DNA from: M3007 sp044226205
Lineage (GTDB): Bacteria > Bacteroidota > Bacteroidia > Chitinophagales > Saprospiraceae
Direction: 5' to 3'
DNA length: 64,000 nt
NCBI GenBank assembly: GCA_044226205.1
Contig: JBGAHL010000027.1
Span: 1 to 64,000, forward strand
Part shown: positions 26,892-36,122 of the stretch, one piece after another
Position numbering within the stretch: position 1 is the stretch's first letter
How the letters are laid out: the number at the start of each line of letters is the position of its first letter
Notes under the pieces: generated by a model
Seen by the model: the letters and a program-made list of their open reading frames with translations, nothing else
Told to the model about the DNA's origin: nothing
Databases searched by the model: none
Translations under genes and position numbers: made by a program

Positions 26892-29800
26892 ATGTACACA
26901 TCCCATCCTTTTTGCCTATTGAAGTTGTGGCAGGCGCTGGTGTTGACTTGTTTGTTCGGGGCGCCGTCGGGTGTGCTGGCCAGGCATGACATTGCTGTAA
27001 AAACGACTGAGTCTTTCAGCGCTCCTCCATCCGACCCATGCGACAACCCTGTGATTATCAACAATATCACTGTGCAGCATACGCTTTGTGGCATTTCTAC
27101 CGGCAGCATCAGTGTAAGTATCGAAGGGGGTAACGCCGGCTGTATTTTCCAATGGACCCCGGCTGTTTCAACAAGTGCCACGGCAAGCCAGCTGGCCGCC
27201 GGGGCATACCACCTGAAGATCACGCGGCAAGGCAATTCCGCCTGCACGACCGACACCACAATCATTGTTAACAACGACAACGGTCCGGCTGTGGATGTGG
27301 TGGAGGTTTTGCCTTCCAATTGTCTGGCGTCCAACGGGAAAGCGACACTGTGGCCTACCAGTCTTTTTTATGTTTGGGACAATGGCGAGATCGGCGCCGT
27401 CAACGACGGGTTGTTGAGTATTTGCTATTACGTCACGGCCACCGAGCCAGGCTCGGGCTGCTACAGCGTGGTGAAAGTTTGCGTGCCCAATGAGAATCCC
27501 CTGGTCGCCAGTGCGCAAATCGTCCATCCGGCGAAATGCGGAAAGAGCAATGGCATTGTTCAAATTACCGTCACAGGCGGCTCGGGGCAATATTCTTACA
27601 GCCTCGGCCCAGGGGCGACCCTGACCGGGCTGGCTGCGGGCGATTATGTGTGCGTAGTCAGCGATAACAACAGTGGATGTACGGCAGAAGTATCGTTTAC
27701 CGTACCCGATGCCCCGGTGGAGGCCACCGTAAACATCACGCCTTACAATATCTCCTGCCCCGGCGGAGGCACCGGCTTTGTGGGGTTCGAGGTGATTCCA
27801 GGTGACAATTTTCAATTGCCCTACACCTTCAGCATCCGCGACACCAACAACGTGAGCTTCCAACCCGGCAACCTGATGCCGGGAAAATATTTTCTCAGTA
27901 TCGCGGATGCCGACAGTTGTCTGCTTCCTGTTTACACCTTTTTCATTACCCAACCGCCCCCCATCGAAACCCAGGCGCAGATCGTGCCCGAAACTTGCGA
28001 ACAAGGCGGCCAGATCCAGCTGGACATCACGGGCGGCAACGGCGGTTACCGGGTCGACTGGCTCGATTTACCGGGCGCCGTCAACACAGAAGACCGGATC
28101 AACCTGCCGGCGGGCATCTACAAAGCCGTCGTGTTTGACTCCCTGTTCTGCACCGATACGATTGGCACCTATCTGGTACCGCGTTTTTGTTCCCGGCGCG
28201 ACACCCTGCCGTTTTTTCTTGCCGCAGGCACCATTGGCACACTTTGCCTAGAACCTCCAATCGGCATTTCTCCCAACAACCTTAGCTTTCAACTGCTTGG
28301 CTCGAGCGTGAGCGGCTCTTCTGCCTATGGTACCTGGTCGCTGTCGCCACAGGGTTGCCTCACCTACTTGGCCGGGGCTACGGCAGGCTATGCGCTCGAT
28401 ACCATCTGCATCGCGGTGAACGTGACGCCCCCCAATCTGAATGACACTATTTGCGTGGTGGTCAGCATTTTGTCACAGCCGCCGAGTATGGAGACCCTGT
28501 ATTTTACGGTACAGACAGACCAGGTGGCGACCTCTTGCGGGATTATTCCCCCGATATTTAACCAACCGATTATCAGCCAGTTAAACAGGCCGGGACTGGT
28601 CGGCACCAGCGATGCCTTCGGGCATTACAGCATCGACAGCAGTTCAGCTTGTCTGACCTTTTGGGCCAATGCGCTGCCCGGCTACAACGTGGACACCATT
28701 ATGGTGGCCGCCTGCGATACAGCCCTGTTGCGTTGCCATATTATTCGTTACGTGCCGACAGTGCTCAAACCCGTCGATTGTTCAGCGGGTTTTGTACCAG
28801 AGGACAACCTGAGCGCAATGACTTCCGATTGTCAGAGCGGGAGTTGGGTTTGTCTGCCTGTTCCTTATGGTGAAATCGGCGATTTTGCGATCACCGACAA
28901 TGATTTGCCCTACCTCAATGGCTACCTGGGCTGCAACCTGGATACCGTGATAGCCTACTCCATCTCCCTGCTGCCGTCGGGCGGGCCCTATCAACTGAAT
29001 GCATGGACGATCAACGGCCAAAGTTTTTCAGGGGCATTTCAGGATGCCAACGGGCTGGTGGCATTGATGAATCAACTCGATCCATCACCAGGCTGGATGT
29101 TTGAAAACAACTTTTTTATCGTTGGGGGAAACTCGTCCAATGTGTACGGGCCGATTCAGGTGACTTCTTCACAGGCCGTGGTCGGGGTTTTGCAACCCAA
29201 TCTGCAATACATCCCCCGCGGGTCGCAGTTGCGCTTTCCGGTTGGCGAACATCAGGTAGTCCTCCGCAGAATTCAGACAGGCTGCGCCGACACGGTAAAC
29301 ATCAATGTTGTCTGCGTGGATTGTCCGCCCATTCACAATTACCTTCCCGACCTGTCGGGCAATATCAGTTGGGAAGCAGCCACCTGTGCCTCGGACACTA
29401 TTTTTTGCACCAGCCTTACGGAAACCGAACTGGACGACTGGACGATCACGGACAACGGATCGCCAATCGGGATTTTTGCCGCCTGCGATAATGGTCACGT
29501 CGGATTCCGGCTCGACACAGGTTTTCATATTTTGCATCTGGTCAATCAAATCACCAGCTGCGAGTATACCGTCCCGTTTTACCTGTCCTGCCCCGGCCTT
29601 GTCATCGACGACACGATTTCCATTCAACTTGGTGTCGGACAAAACACGCTGGTTTGCCCCAATCAAAGCCTGCTTGCGCCCCCGATCACAACCATTGGCA
29701 GCCTTTGCCCCGAAGGTGAGAATACTTCGGTCGCCTATGACCAGCAAAATTTCTGCGCGACGATCACCGGCCTTTTGCCAGGACAAGACACCCTTTGCCT

Positions 29801-30437
29801 TCAAATTTGCAACGGCAATGGAGATTGCTACACCACGGCTGTGCTGGTCAACGTGATCGATCCGACACAGGATACCCTGACGGAAGCCCGCCCCGACGAA
29901 GCGTTCGTCCTCAAAAACGAATCTCTTGACATCCCCGTGCTGGCCAACGATATTCTTGAAAATACGGTAAACAACTTCGCCGCCTTGTCGGCGCTCGACA
30001 TCGTGCAAGGGCCCGACCACGGCACGGCGGAATACGACCCCGACAGTCATCTCGTTCTTTATACTCCCGCCACTGACTATTGCGGCGCCGACGCCTTCAT
30101 TTACCGCGTACACGACACCCGGGGCGTGCAGGACACCGCCATCGTGCGCATTCAGGTTTTTTGCGACAAACTACTGGTATTCAACGGCTTCTCGCCGAAT
30201 GGCGATCAGGCAAACGACTACTGGCATATCCTTGGCATCGAGGCCTATCCGAACAATACCGTGCAGGTGTTCAACCGTTGGGGCAACCTCGTATTCGAGC
30301 AAAAAGGCTACACGAACGCCCTGGCCTGGGATGGCACCTGGAACGGCAAAGCACTGCCCGACGGCACGTATTACTACCTGATCGACCTGGGTAACGGCGG
30401 AAAGGTGCGCAGCGGCTATCTGGAACTGGTGCGTTGA
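26892..30437 (+). CDS. Large SprB-repeat surface adhesin with gliding-motility C-terminal domain
   Basis: A 1181-aa exported protein. A signal peptide precedes about five SprB-like Ig repeats at residues ~55-430, recognisable by GISTGSISVSIEGGNAGC, GIVQITVTGGSGQYSYS, and GGQIQLDITGGNGGYRV. Cys-rich beta modules follow (two similar ones around 450-630), then a cadherin/Ig-like domain (NESLDIPVLANDIL ... DYCGADAFIYRVHD). The end is the gliding-motility/CHU_C domain (FNGFSPNGDQANDYW, QVFNRWGNLVFEQ, DGTYYYLIDL), a type B T9SS signal. SprB is the mobile adhesin of gliding bacteria, and this shorter relative is probably a surface adhesin. The ATG at 26892 gives the signal peptide; an upstream alternative at 26856 does not. 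Confidence 0.87.
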   Translation: MYTSHPFCLLKLWQALVLTCLFGAPSGVLARHDIAVKTTESFSAPPSDPCDNPVIINNITVQHTLCGISTGSISVSIEGGNAGCIFQWTPAVSTSATASQLAAGAYHLKITRQGNSACTTDTTIIVNNDNGPAVDVVEVLPSNCLASNGKATLWPTSLFYVWDNGEIGAVNDGLLSICYYVTATEPGSGCYSVVKVCVPNENPLVASAQIVHPAKCGKSNGIVQITVTGGSGQYSYSLGPGATLTGLAAGDYVCVVSDNNSGCTAEVSFTVPDAPVEATVNITPYNISCPGGGTGFVGFEVIPGDNFQLPYTFSIRDTNNVSFQPGNLMPGKYFLSIADADSCLLPVYTFFITQPPPIETQAQIVPETCEQGGQIQLDITGGNGGYRVDWLDLPGAVNTEDRINLPAGIYKAVVFDSLFCTDTIGTYLVPRFCSRRDTLPFFLAAGTIGTLCLEPPIGISPNNLSFQLLGSSVSGSSAYGTWSLSPQGCLTYLAGATAGYALDTICIAVNVTPPNLNDTICVVVSILSQPPSMETLYFTVQTDQVATSCGIIPPIFNQPIISQLNRPGLVGTSDAFGHYSIDSSSACLTFWANALPGYNVDTIMVAACDTALLRCHIIRYVPTVLKPVDCSAGFVPEDNLSAMTSDCQSGSWVCLPVPYGEIGDFAITDNDLPYLNGYLGCNLDTVIAYSISLLPSGGPYQLNAWTINGQSFSGAFQDANGLVALMNQLDPSPGWMFENNFFIVGGNSSNVYGPIQVTSSQAVVGVLQPNLQYIPRGSQLRFPVGEHQVVLRRIQTGCADTVNINVVCVDCPPIHNYLPDLSGNISWEAATCASDTIFCTSLTETELDDWTITDNGSPIGIFAACDNGHVGFRLDTGFHILHLVNQITSCEYTVPFYLSCPGLVIDDTISIQLGVGQNTLVCPNQSLLAPPITTIGSLCPEGENTSVAYDQQNFCATITGLLPGQDTLCLQICNGNGDCYTTAVLVNVIDPTQDTLTEARPDEAFVLKNESLDIPVLANDILENTVNNFAALSALDIVQGPDHGTAEYDPDSHLVLYTPATDYCGADAFIYRVHDTRGVQDTAIVRIQVFCDKLLVFNGFSPNGDQANDYWHILGIEAYPNNTVQVFNRWGNLVFEQKGYTNALAWDGTWNGKALPDGTYYYLIDLGNGGKVRSGYLELVR

Positions 30438-30462
30438 TTGCACCTTTGATTAAATACGCAAA

Positions 30463-30495
30463 AAGAGCCTCTCCGGTATGACCGGAGAGGCTCTT
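30463..30495 (-). terminator. Terminator for the DUF2795 gene (may also serve the adhesin)
   Basis: A 15-bp perfect stem (AAGAGCCTCTCCGGT with its complement, loop ATG). The T-run is on the minus strand, so it mainly ends the leftward transcript. Confidence 0.8.
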
Positions 30496-30536
30496 GGCAT
30501 AGCGTGGTGAAACTGGGAGAACGGGCGGGATACGCG

Positions 30537-30758
30537 TCAATACTCGTCCTCGTTGAAGAAAAAGTCCTCATGGCGCGGGTAATCCGGCCAGATATCTTCG
30601 ATTCCTTCATAGAGTTCTCCGTCGTCTTCCAGTTCGTCGAGGTTATCGATCACTTCGGAGGGGGCGCCGGAGCGGATGGCATAGTCAATCAGTTCTTCCT
30701 TAGTGGCCGGCCACGGTGCTTCTTCCAGATAAGAGGCTAGTTCGAGCGTCCAATACAT
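30537..30758 (-). CDS. DUF2795 domain protein
   Basis: A 73-residue acidic protein matching the small DUF2795 family found widely in Bacteroidota: ASYLEEAPWPATKEELIDYA, then SGAPSEVIDNLDEL, and the family ending IWPDYPRHEDFFFNEDEY. Function is unknown. It has no signal or membrane segment and is probably cytosolic. It ends at a strong terminator, and queA, on the same strand, lies upstream of it. Confidence 0.9.
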   Translation of the reverse strand: MYWTLELASYLEEAPWPATKEELIDYAIRSGAPSEVIDNLDELEDDGELYEGIEDIWPDYPRHEDFFFNEDEY

Positions 30759-30880
30759 AGGTTGCGAAAAGTTATAAGCGGTTTAAGACGTTGGTTCAGG
30801 TTGGGTTCAGGACTCTGGGGTGAACGTAATTTTTATTCAACAAGTTTTACCTGAAAGGTAAAATCTGTACAAGTGTTTCA

Positions 30881-31945
30881 TTACAGGATCAGCATGGCGT
30901 CGCCGTAGCTGAAAAAGCGGTATTTCTCTTTTACTGCCTCCTTATAAGCTTCCATGATCAGGTCGAAGCCGCCGAAGGCGCTGACCATGATGACCAGGCT
31001 GGATTTGGGCAGGTGAAAATTGGTAATCATGCTGTTGGCAATGCTGAAATCGTAGGGCGGATAGATGAATTTATTCGTCCAGCCTTCCACGGGCTTGAGC
31101 ATTTTGTCGGCAGATACGGCGGTTTCGATGGAGCGCATTACGGTGGTACCGACGGCGCAAACCTTTTTATTTTCAGAGATACTTTTATTGACGGTTTCCG
31201 CTGCATCGGGGCTGATACGGAAGTATTCCGCCTCCATTTTATGCTTGGAGAGGTCTTCCACATCGATCGTACGGAAGGTGCCGAGACCGATGTGCAGGGT
31301 AATTTCGGCAAAACGTAGCCCTTTCAGTTCAAGACGTTTCATCAGCTCGCGGCTGAAGTGGAGGCCTGCGGTCGGAGCGGCCACGGCGCCGAGTTCCTTG
31401 GCGTAAATGGTTTGATAACGTTCGCGATCGATGGCTTCGGGTTCCCGCTCGATGTATTTGGGCAGCGGCGTGTTGCCCAGGCGCGACAGCTCGTGCTGAA
31501 ACTCGTCTTCGGTGCCTTCAAACAGGAAACGGATCGTACGGCCGCGGGAGGTGGTATTGTCCACGACTTCCGCCACGAGTGCGTCGTGACCGTTTTCGTC
31601 TTCAAAATAAAGTTTGTTGCCCACACGGATTTTGCGGGCGGGATCGACCAGAACGTCCCACAAACGGGCGTCGTGGTTGAGTTCGCGCAACAGGAACACC
31701 TCGATTTTGGCGCCGGTTTTTTCTTTCTGGCCAAAAAGACGGGCGGGAAAGACCTTCGTATTGTTGAAGATCATGACGTCGCCTTCGTTGAAATAAGTGA
31801 GGAGATCCTTGAAAATCTTGTGTTCAATTTTGCCGGTATCGCGATGTACCACCATCAGGCGACTTTGGTCGCGCTCATCGGAAGGGTATTGTGCGATGAG
31901 TTCTTTGGGCAGATTGAAATTAAAGCTGGAAAGTTTGGTGCGCAT
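30881..31945 (-). CDS. queA: S-adenosylmethionine:tRNA ribosyltransferase-isomerase
   Basis: Cytosolic enzyme of queuosine synthesis that transfers the ribosyl group of SAM to preQ1-modified tRNA, giving epoxyqueuosine. The 354-aa product matches QueA end to end: FNLPKELIAQYPSDERDQSRLMV, the DVMIFNNTKVFPARLFG block, and YEDENGHDALVAE-like and APTAGLHFS segments in the middle. The end carries NFHLPKSSLVIMVSAFGG. No other queuosine gene is adjacent. A possible -7 box TACTTTTG is at 32149-32156. Confidence 0.96.
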   Translation of the reverse strand: MRTKLSSFNFNLPKELIAQYPSDERDQSRLMVVHRDTGKIEHKIFKDLLTYFNEGDVMIFNNTKVFPARLFGQKEKTGAKIEVFLLRELNHDARLWDVLVDPARKIRVGNKLYFEDENGHDALVAEVVDNTTSRGRTIRFLFEGTEDEFQHELSRLGNTPLPKYIEREPEAIDRERYQTIYAKELGAVAAPTAGLHFSRELMKRLELKGLRFAEITLHIGLGTFRTIDVEDLSKHKMEAEYFRISPDAAETVNKSISENKKVCAVGTTVMRSIETAVSADKMLKPVEGWTNKFIYPPYDFSIANSMITNFHLPKSSLVIMVSAFGGFDLIMEAYKEAVKEKYRFFSYGDAMLIL

Positions 31946-32354
31946 GTGTTGAAGGTATGGGAATTGCCGGTTAACAATCCGGAAATCAAAGAAGTTTTGA
32001 CCCGGTCCGTCAATTTATGGGGATGTTGTATTTCGTATAACGTTCGTTTGACCCGTTTTGAAACAAATGGTCACCGTTTTTTCAAATAAAAAATCTGCAA
32101 AATCGGGCATTCTCACAATCCGACCCCTGCCGGGCCCGAAAAGGCCTGCAAAAGTAGAAGTTTAAAGTTCAAAGTGAAAGTTCAAGGTTGAAAGTTTAAA
32201 GTTCAAAGTTGAAAGTTTAAAGTTCAAAGTTGAAAGTTCAAAGTTTGCAGGAGATTGCGCTCTACGGAGCATAGAGGCCCTTTAAACGGAACGTAAATCA
32301 TCCCGAACTTTGAACTTTAAACTTTAAACTTTCCAACTATCAACTACGAACTTC
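31946..32354. other. Intergenic region between queA and typA carrying repeats
   Basis: The spacer holds a TACTTTTG -7-like box (32149-32156, minus) and a tandem/inverted repeat block, described separately. No ORF is supported. Confidence 0.5.
32159..32333. repeat. Tandem 21-bp repeats with an inverted copy
   Basis: At 32159-32245 the unit GTTCAAAGTTGAAAGTTTAAA (21 bp, written as its variants) recurs about four times. At 32305-32333 the inverse arrangement appears (GAACTTTGAACTTTAAAC...). The arms enclose a ~60-bp core with a small GCTC-TACG-GAGC hairpin. The RNA could fold into one long A/U-rich hairpin. It looks like a dispersed intergenic element or a simple-sequence expansion rather than a gene. 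Confidence 0.75.
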
Positions 32355-34166
32355 TCACGCCATAGCCATTTCCTTTTGGGCTTTTTTACGCTCAAAGTCT
32401 TTGAGGTAAATTTTGCGCAGGCGGATGCTTTTGGGCGTCACTTCGACGTATTCGTCTTCCTGAATGTATTCGAGCGCTTCTTCCAGCGTAAAGCGGCGGG
32501 GCGGCGGCAAAGAGGCTTTGTCGTCGGAGCCGGAGGCGCGCATGTTGGTGAGTTTTTTGGTTTTGGTGACGTTCACCACGAGGTCGCCAACGCGGGTATT
32601 TTCACCGATCACCTGTCCTTCGTACACTTCTTCGCCCGGATCGACGAAGAACGTGCCGCGATCCTGAAGGTTGTCGAGCGAGTAAGCGATGGCCGTACCC
32701 GTTTCCATGACGATGAGCGAGCCGGTCTGACGGCCGGGGATATCGCCTTTCCAGGGTTCGTAACCGATAAAGCGGTGCGTCATGATGGCCTCGCCCTGCG
32801 TGGCGGTAAGCACGTTGGAACGCAGGCCAATGATGCCGCGCGAGGGAATTTCGAAGCGGAGCAGGAAGCGGTCGTTTTTGGGCTCCATGCTTTTCATCAC
32901 ACCTTTGCGGCGGGTAACCAGTTCAATGCACTTGCCGCTCGACTCTTCGGGCACGTCGATGCTCAGTTCTTCCACCGGCTCGTGTTTCACGCCGTCGACT
33001 TCGCGGATGATTACGCGGGGCTGGCCGATCTGAAGTTCGTAACCTTCGCGGCGCATGGTTTCGATCAACACGCTGAGGTGCAATACCCCGCGACCGAAAA
33101 CCATGAAGGAATCAGCCGAATCGGTTTCCTCCATGCGCATGGCGAGGTTTTTCTCGAGTTCTTTTTCGAGGCGCTCGCGGACGTGGCGGCTGGTCACAAA
33201 CTTGCCTTCCTGGCCAAAAAACGGCGAGTCGTTGATGGTAAACAACATGCTCATCGTCGGCTCGTCAACAGCAATTACGGGCAGTGCTTCCGGGTTTTCA
33301 AAATCGGCGATGGTGTCGCCAATTTCAAAACCGTCGACCCCTACGATGGCGCAGATATCGCCGGCTTCCACTTCCGGAACTTCTTTTTTGCCCAGGCCGT
33401 CGAACACGAACAGCGTTTTGATACGGTGGCGCTGCACGGTGCCATCTTTTTTAACGAGCGAAACAGGCTGGTTGGTCGTCAGTTTGCCACGTGAAAGGCG
33501 GCCCACCGCGATACGACCGATGTAGTTGGAGTAATCGAGCGAGGTGACGAGCATCTGCGCGGTTCCTTCCGACACCTGCGGCTCGGGGATGTGTTTGATA
33601 ATATCGTCGAGCAGGATGGTGATGTCCTCCATCGGCTTTTTCCAGTCGTGGCTCATCCAGCCTTGTTTGGCCGAACCGTACACGACCGGGAAGTCGAGTT
33701 GTTCTTCGGTGGCGTCGAGCGCGCACATGAGGTCGAACACGGCTTCGTGGGCCCAGTCGGGATTGCAGTTGGGTTTGTCCACTTTATTGACCACCACCAC
33801 GGCTTTTTTGCCCAGTTCGAGGGCTTTCTGGAGAACGAAACGCGTCTGGGGCATGGGGCCTTCGAAGGCATCGACGAGCAGCAGTACGCCGTCGGCCATA
33901 TTGAGTACGCGTTCCACCTCGCCGCCGAAGTCGGCGTGACCAGGGGTATCGATGATGTTGATTTTGACGCCTTTGTAATTGATCGAGACGTTTTTGGCGA
34001 GAATGGTAATGCCACGCTCCCTTTCAAGATCGTTGTTGTCGAGGATCAATTCACCCGTAACTTCATGTTCCTTGAAGACTTTGGCAGCGTGAATCATTTT
34101 ATCCACCAGGGTGGTCTTGCCGTGGTCGACGTGGGCAATGATGGCGATGTTGCGGATATTTTTCAT
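32355..34166 (-). CDS. typA: Ribosome-associated GTPase TypA/BipA
   Basis: Translational GTPase of the EF-G superfamily that helps 50S assembly and stress adaptation. The 603-aa product has G1 AHVDHGKTTL at the N-terminus, the RGITI switch, DTPGHADFG (G3) and NKVDKPN (G4). EF-G-like domains III and V follow, and the TypA-specific C-terminal domain is present (THRFIGYEPWKGDIPGR, EYVEVTPKSIRLRK). Length fits the family. It has its own -7 box at 34276-34283 with a ~105-nt leader. Confidence 0.97.
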   Translation of the reverse strand: MKNIRNIAIIAHVDHGKTTLVDKMIHAAKVFKEHEVTGELILDNNDLERERGITILAKNVSINYKGVKINIIDTPGHADFGGEVERVLNMADGVLLLVDAFEGPMPQTRFVLQKALELGKKAVVVVNKVDKPNCNPDWAHEAVFDLMCALDATEEQLDFPVVYGSAKQGWMSHDWKKPMEDITILLDDIIKHIPEPQVSEGTAQMLVTSLDYSNYIGRIAVGRLSRGKLTTNQPVSLVKKDGTVQRHRIKTLFVFDGLGKKEVPEVEAGDICAIVGVDGFEIGDTIADFENPEALPVIAVDEPTMSMLFTINDSPFFGQEGKFVTSRHVRERLEKELEKNLAMRMEETDSADSFMVFGRGVLHLSVLIETMRREGYELQIGQPRVIIREVDGVKHEPVEELSIDVPEESSGKCIELVTRRKGVMKSMEPKNDRFLLRFEIPSRGIIGLRSNVLTATQGEAIMTHRFIGYEPWKGDIPGRQTGSLIVMETGTAIAYSLDNLQDRGTFFVDPGEEVYEGQVIGENTRVGDLVVNVTKTKKLTNMRASGSDDKASLPPPRRFTLEEALEYIQEDEYVEVTPKSIRLRKIYLKDFERKKAQKEMAMA

Positions 34167-34275
34167 GAATAGTATGTGAGTGGAGCAGCAGAAAGGGCTT
34201 GAAAGAAATTTTTATTAAAACTTCCCCTGTTCTCCAAATTTTTAATCTGACAGAGCGGCTTTTTTAAACGAGGCG

Positions 34276-34283
34276 CAAAATTA
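34276..34283 (-). promoter_or_regulatory. -7 box (TAATTTTG) for typA
   Basis: Matches TAnnTTTG on the minus strand. The -33 position has a T-run without the G. Confidence 0.4.
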
Positions 34284-34412
34284 CGTTTTTCTACGACGAT
34301 AAAAAAGCCGGCATTTCACGCGAGATTGTTAACGATTGATGAAGTTTTCCAAATCGACGTATTTACCTGTTTATTGCACCCGTCCAAACTTTAATTTTTC
34401 AAGTTAATTTGT

Positions 34413-34420
34413 TACATTTG
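34413..34420 (+). promoter_or_regulatory. -7 box (TACATTTG) for the TauE/SafE gene
   Basis: Matches TAnnTTTG. Transcription would begin near 34424, about 16 nt before the 5' arm of the structured leader. Confidence 0.45.
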
Positions 34421-34439
34421 TGCGCTTGCTCGTGCATGT

Positions 34440-34532
34440 ATCCCGGCAGTCTGTTCAATAATTAACTACCCTGTGCAATGGGAAGAACCAATTGAGAGCG
34501 CAGGAATCAAGCCCTGACAGTACTGCCGGGAT
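34440..34532 (+). promoter_or_regulatory. Structured 5' leader of the TauE/SafE gene (class unknown)
   Basis: An 11-bp perfect outer stem pairs ATCCCGGCAGT (34440-34450) with ACTGCCGGGAT (34522-34532). Inside, CCTGTGC (34470-34476) can pair with GCGCAGG (34498-34504) with one G-U. The right outer arm ends 18 nt before the ATG and is followed by T-rich sequence. The layout resembles a riboswitch or attenuator, but I do not recognise a known class. Confidence 0.5.
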
Positions 34533-34550
34533 TTCTTCCGCCCTTTGTGC

Positions 34551-35321
34551 ATGGAATGGATTATCGCCATTACGGCTTTTCTCGCTTCTTTACTCACTTT
34601 GTTTTCCGGGTTTGGTCTGGGCACCATCCTGACGCCGGTATTCGGCCTTTTTTTCCCGATTCATGTCGCGGTGGCGCTGACTGGCATCGTCCACCTGCTC
34701 AACAACCTGTTTAAGACCGGGCTGCTCGGCCGCCACGCCGATCGGGGGATTCTGCTGCGCTTCGGTTTGCCTTCCGTACTCGGCGGATTCATCGGCGCGT
34801 GGGTGCTCGTGGGCCTGACGCGCTTGCCCGTATTACACACCTGGCATTGGGGCGACAAAACCATGGAAATCAGCCTGTTGAAGGTGGCAATTGCCCTGCT
34901 CATGATCGTATTTGCGCTGATGGAACTGGTTCCGGCCTTGAAAAAACTGCAATTCGCCAATCGATACCTGACACTTGGCGGCCTCGTCAGCGGCTTTTTC
35001 GGCGGGCTAAGCGGCAATCAGGGCGCTTTGCGTTCGGCGTTTCTGCTGCAAAGCGGCCTGGACAAGCAGGCATTTATTGCCACGGGCGTCGTCGTGGCCT
35101 GCATGGTCGATCTGACGCGTTTGCCGGTTTATTTCAGCCGGTTTTCCAGTGCCGGGCTCGTGCAGGAATGGCCGGTGTTGGCCCTCGCAACCCTGGCCGC
35201 CTTTGCTGGCGCCTATCTGGGCGCCAGGTACCTGCACAAGATGACGCTCTCGGCTGTCCGAACCTTCACCGCCATCATGATCATCAGCATTGCGCTGCTG
35301 CTGGGCACGGGCATTCTCTAA
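34551..35321 (+). CDS. Sulfite exporter TauE/SafE family permease
   Basis: A 256-aa polytopic inner-membrane protein with about eight hydrophobic helices. The N-terminal LTLFSGFGLGTILTPVF and the second-half GGLVSGFFGGLSGNQGALRSAF are the two internally repeated GxxxGxxxG-type signatures of TauE/SafE (DUF81) permeases, which export sulfite, sulfoacetate or similar anions. The substrate cannot be told from sequence. The ATG at 34551 is preferred over a TTG two codons earlier. It converges on the DUF1573 gene with a 12-nt gap. Confidence 0.88.
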   Translation: MEWIIAITAFLASLLTLFSGFGLGTILTPVFGLFFPIHVAVALTGIVHLLNNLFKTGLLGRHADRGILLRFGLPSVLGGFIGAWVLVGLTRLPVLHTWHWGDKTMEISLLKVAIALLMIVFALMELVPALKKLQFANRYLTLGGLVSGFFGGLSGNQGALRSAFLLQSGLDKQAFIATGVVVACMVDLTRLPVYFSRFSSAGLVQEWPVLALATLAAFAGAYLGARYLHKMTLSAVRTFTAIMIISIALLLGTGIL

Positions 35322-35333
35322 CGCAGGCATTGT

Positions 35334-35945
35334 TCAACCTCCACCGCCCTGCTGGCTTTTCCGGGGCAACACTTCTCCACACAAATACATGATACTGCGC
35401 AGGTTAGGCCTGGAATTGTCGTACACGACTATCCCTGCCACCATGCTGCCGGCACGGCCTATGCTGTCGAACTTGATCCTGATGACGGCGCTTTCCCCGG
35501 GCATGACCGGGTATTCAGGTCGCGCCACCACCACGCAATTGCAGGCGGTCTTGATGTCGGAAATGATGTAGGGAGCTTTGCCCGTATTTTTTACGGTAAA
35601 TGAATCAAAAACAATGTAGCCCGATTCCACCTGGCCGAAGAAAATCGAATCGCGGCTCCACTCCACCGTGGTGTGGGGCGCATTGGCGCCGTCGTTGCGC
35701 AGCACGGAAACGTACTGGATGGTTTTCGACTGGGCATCTTGCGGCAACTGCTGATAAGCATCCAGCAGTTCCTGATCGAGCTGGACGCCCTGAAAACGCA
35801 TGTAGCCCAACAATTTCAGTTTTTGCGCGGTACTCAATCCCCGCAACTGGGGTCGCAAATCCTGGGTCGGCTGCTGGGCAAGCGCCCCCAAGGCCGTAAA
35901 AAGGAGAAAAAAAGCGCAAATCAGTCGGCTGGATAAAGATGGCAT
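35334..35945 (-). CDS. DUF1573 domain protein, exported
   Basis: A 203-aa protein with a signal peptide (MPSLSSRLICAFFLLFTALGALAQ), a helical region of ~60 residues, and a DUF1573 Ig-like domain. Family motifs in the last part: FTVKNTGKAPYIISDI, the CNC pair in TACNCVVV, and VMPGESAVIRIKFDS. DUF1573 proteins are abundant in Bacteroidota and probably sit in the periplasm or on the surface; their role is unknown. The ATG at 35945 is chosen over a TTG 9 nt upstream. Confidence 0.85.
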   Translation of the reverse strand: MPSLSSRLICAFFLLFTALGALAQQPTQDLRPQLRGLSTAQKLKLLGYMRFQGVQLDQELLDAYQQLPQDAQSKTIQYVSVLRNDGANAPHTTVEWSRDSIFFGQVESGYIVFDSFTVKNTGKAPYIISDIKTACNCVVVARPEYPVMPGESAVIRIKFDSIGRAGSMVAGIVVYDNSRPNLRSIMYLCGEVLPRKSQQGGGG

Positions 35946-36016
35946 GGCGAACAATGCTGTGTTTCGGTGGAAACGAAATGGGCCGCCCCGATCATACAGG
36001 GCGACCCATGTTTTTG

Positions 36017-36099
36017 TGCGGGAAGCGAGACTCGAACTCGCACGACCTCGCAGTCAATGGTGTTTGAGACCATCGCGTCTACCATTCCGCCATTCCCGC
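36017..36099 (-). tRNA. tRNA-Leu (CAA anticodon)
   Basis: An 83-nt class II tRNA on the minus strand. Acceptor GCGGGAA pairs with TTCCCGC, the anticodon stem ATGGT/ACCAT encloses the loop CTCAAAC with anticodon CAA, a long variable arm follows, and the T loop is TTCGAGT. It reads UUG codons. CCA is not encoded. Confidence 0.95.
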
Positions 36100-36122
36100 G
36101 GATTGCCGAAAAGCCCGTTGGC

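Larger units (their letters stand above)
34167..34550. other. Divergent region between typA and TauE genes
   Basis: Contains the typA -7 box (34276-34283), a TACATTTG box facing the TauE gene (34413-34420) and a structured leader at 34440-34532 described separately. No ORF is supported. Confidence 0.5.

Noticed and set aside
32376..33494. 372-residue ORF opposite typA
   Set aside because: Antisense shadow of typA, whose GTPase motifs are unambiguous.
34440..34532. Match of the TauE leader to the THF riboswitch
   Set aside because: Only a short GAGAGCGC-like stretch resembles it; the conserved 5' part is absent and this class is mainly known from Firmicutes.
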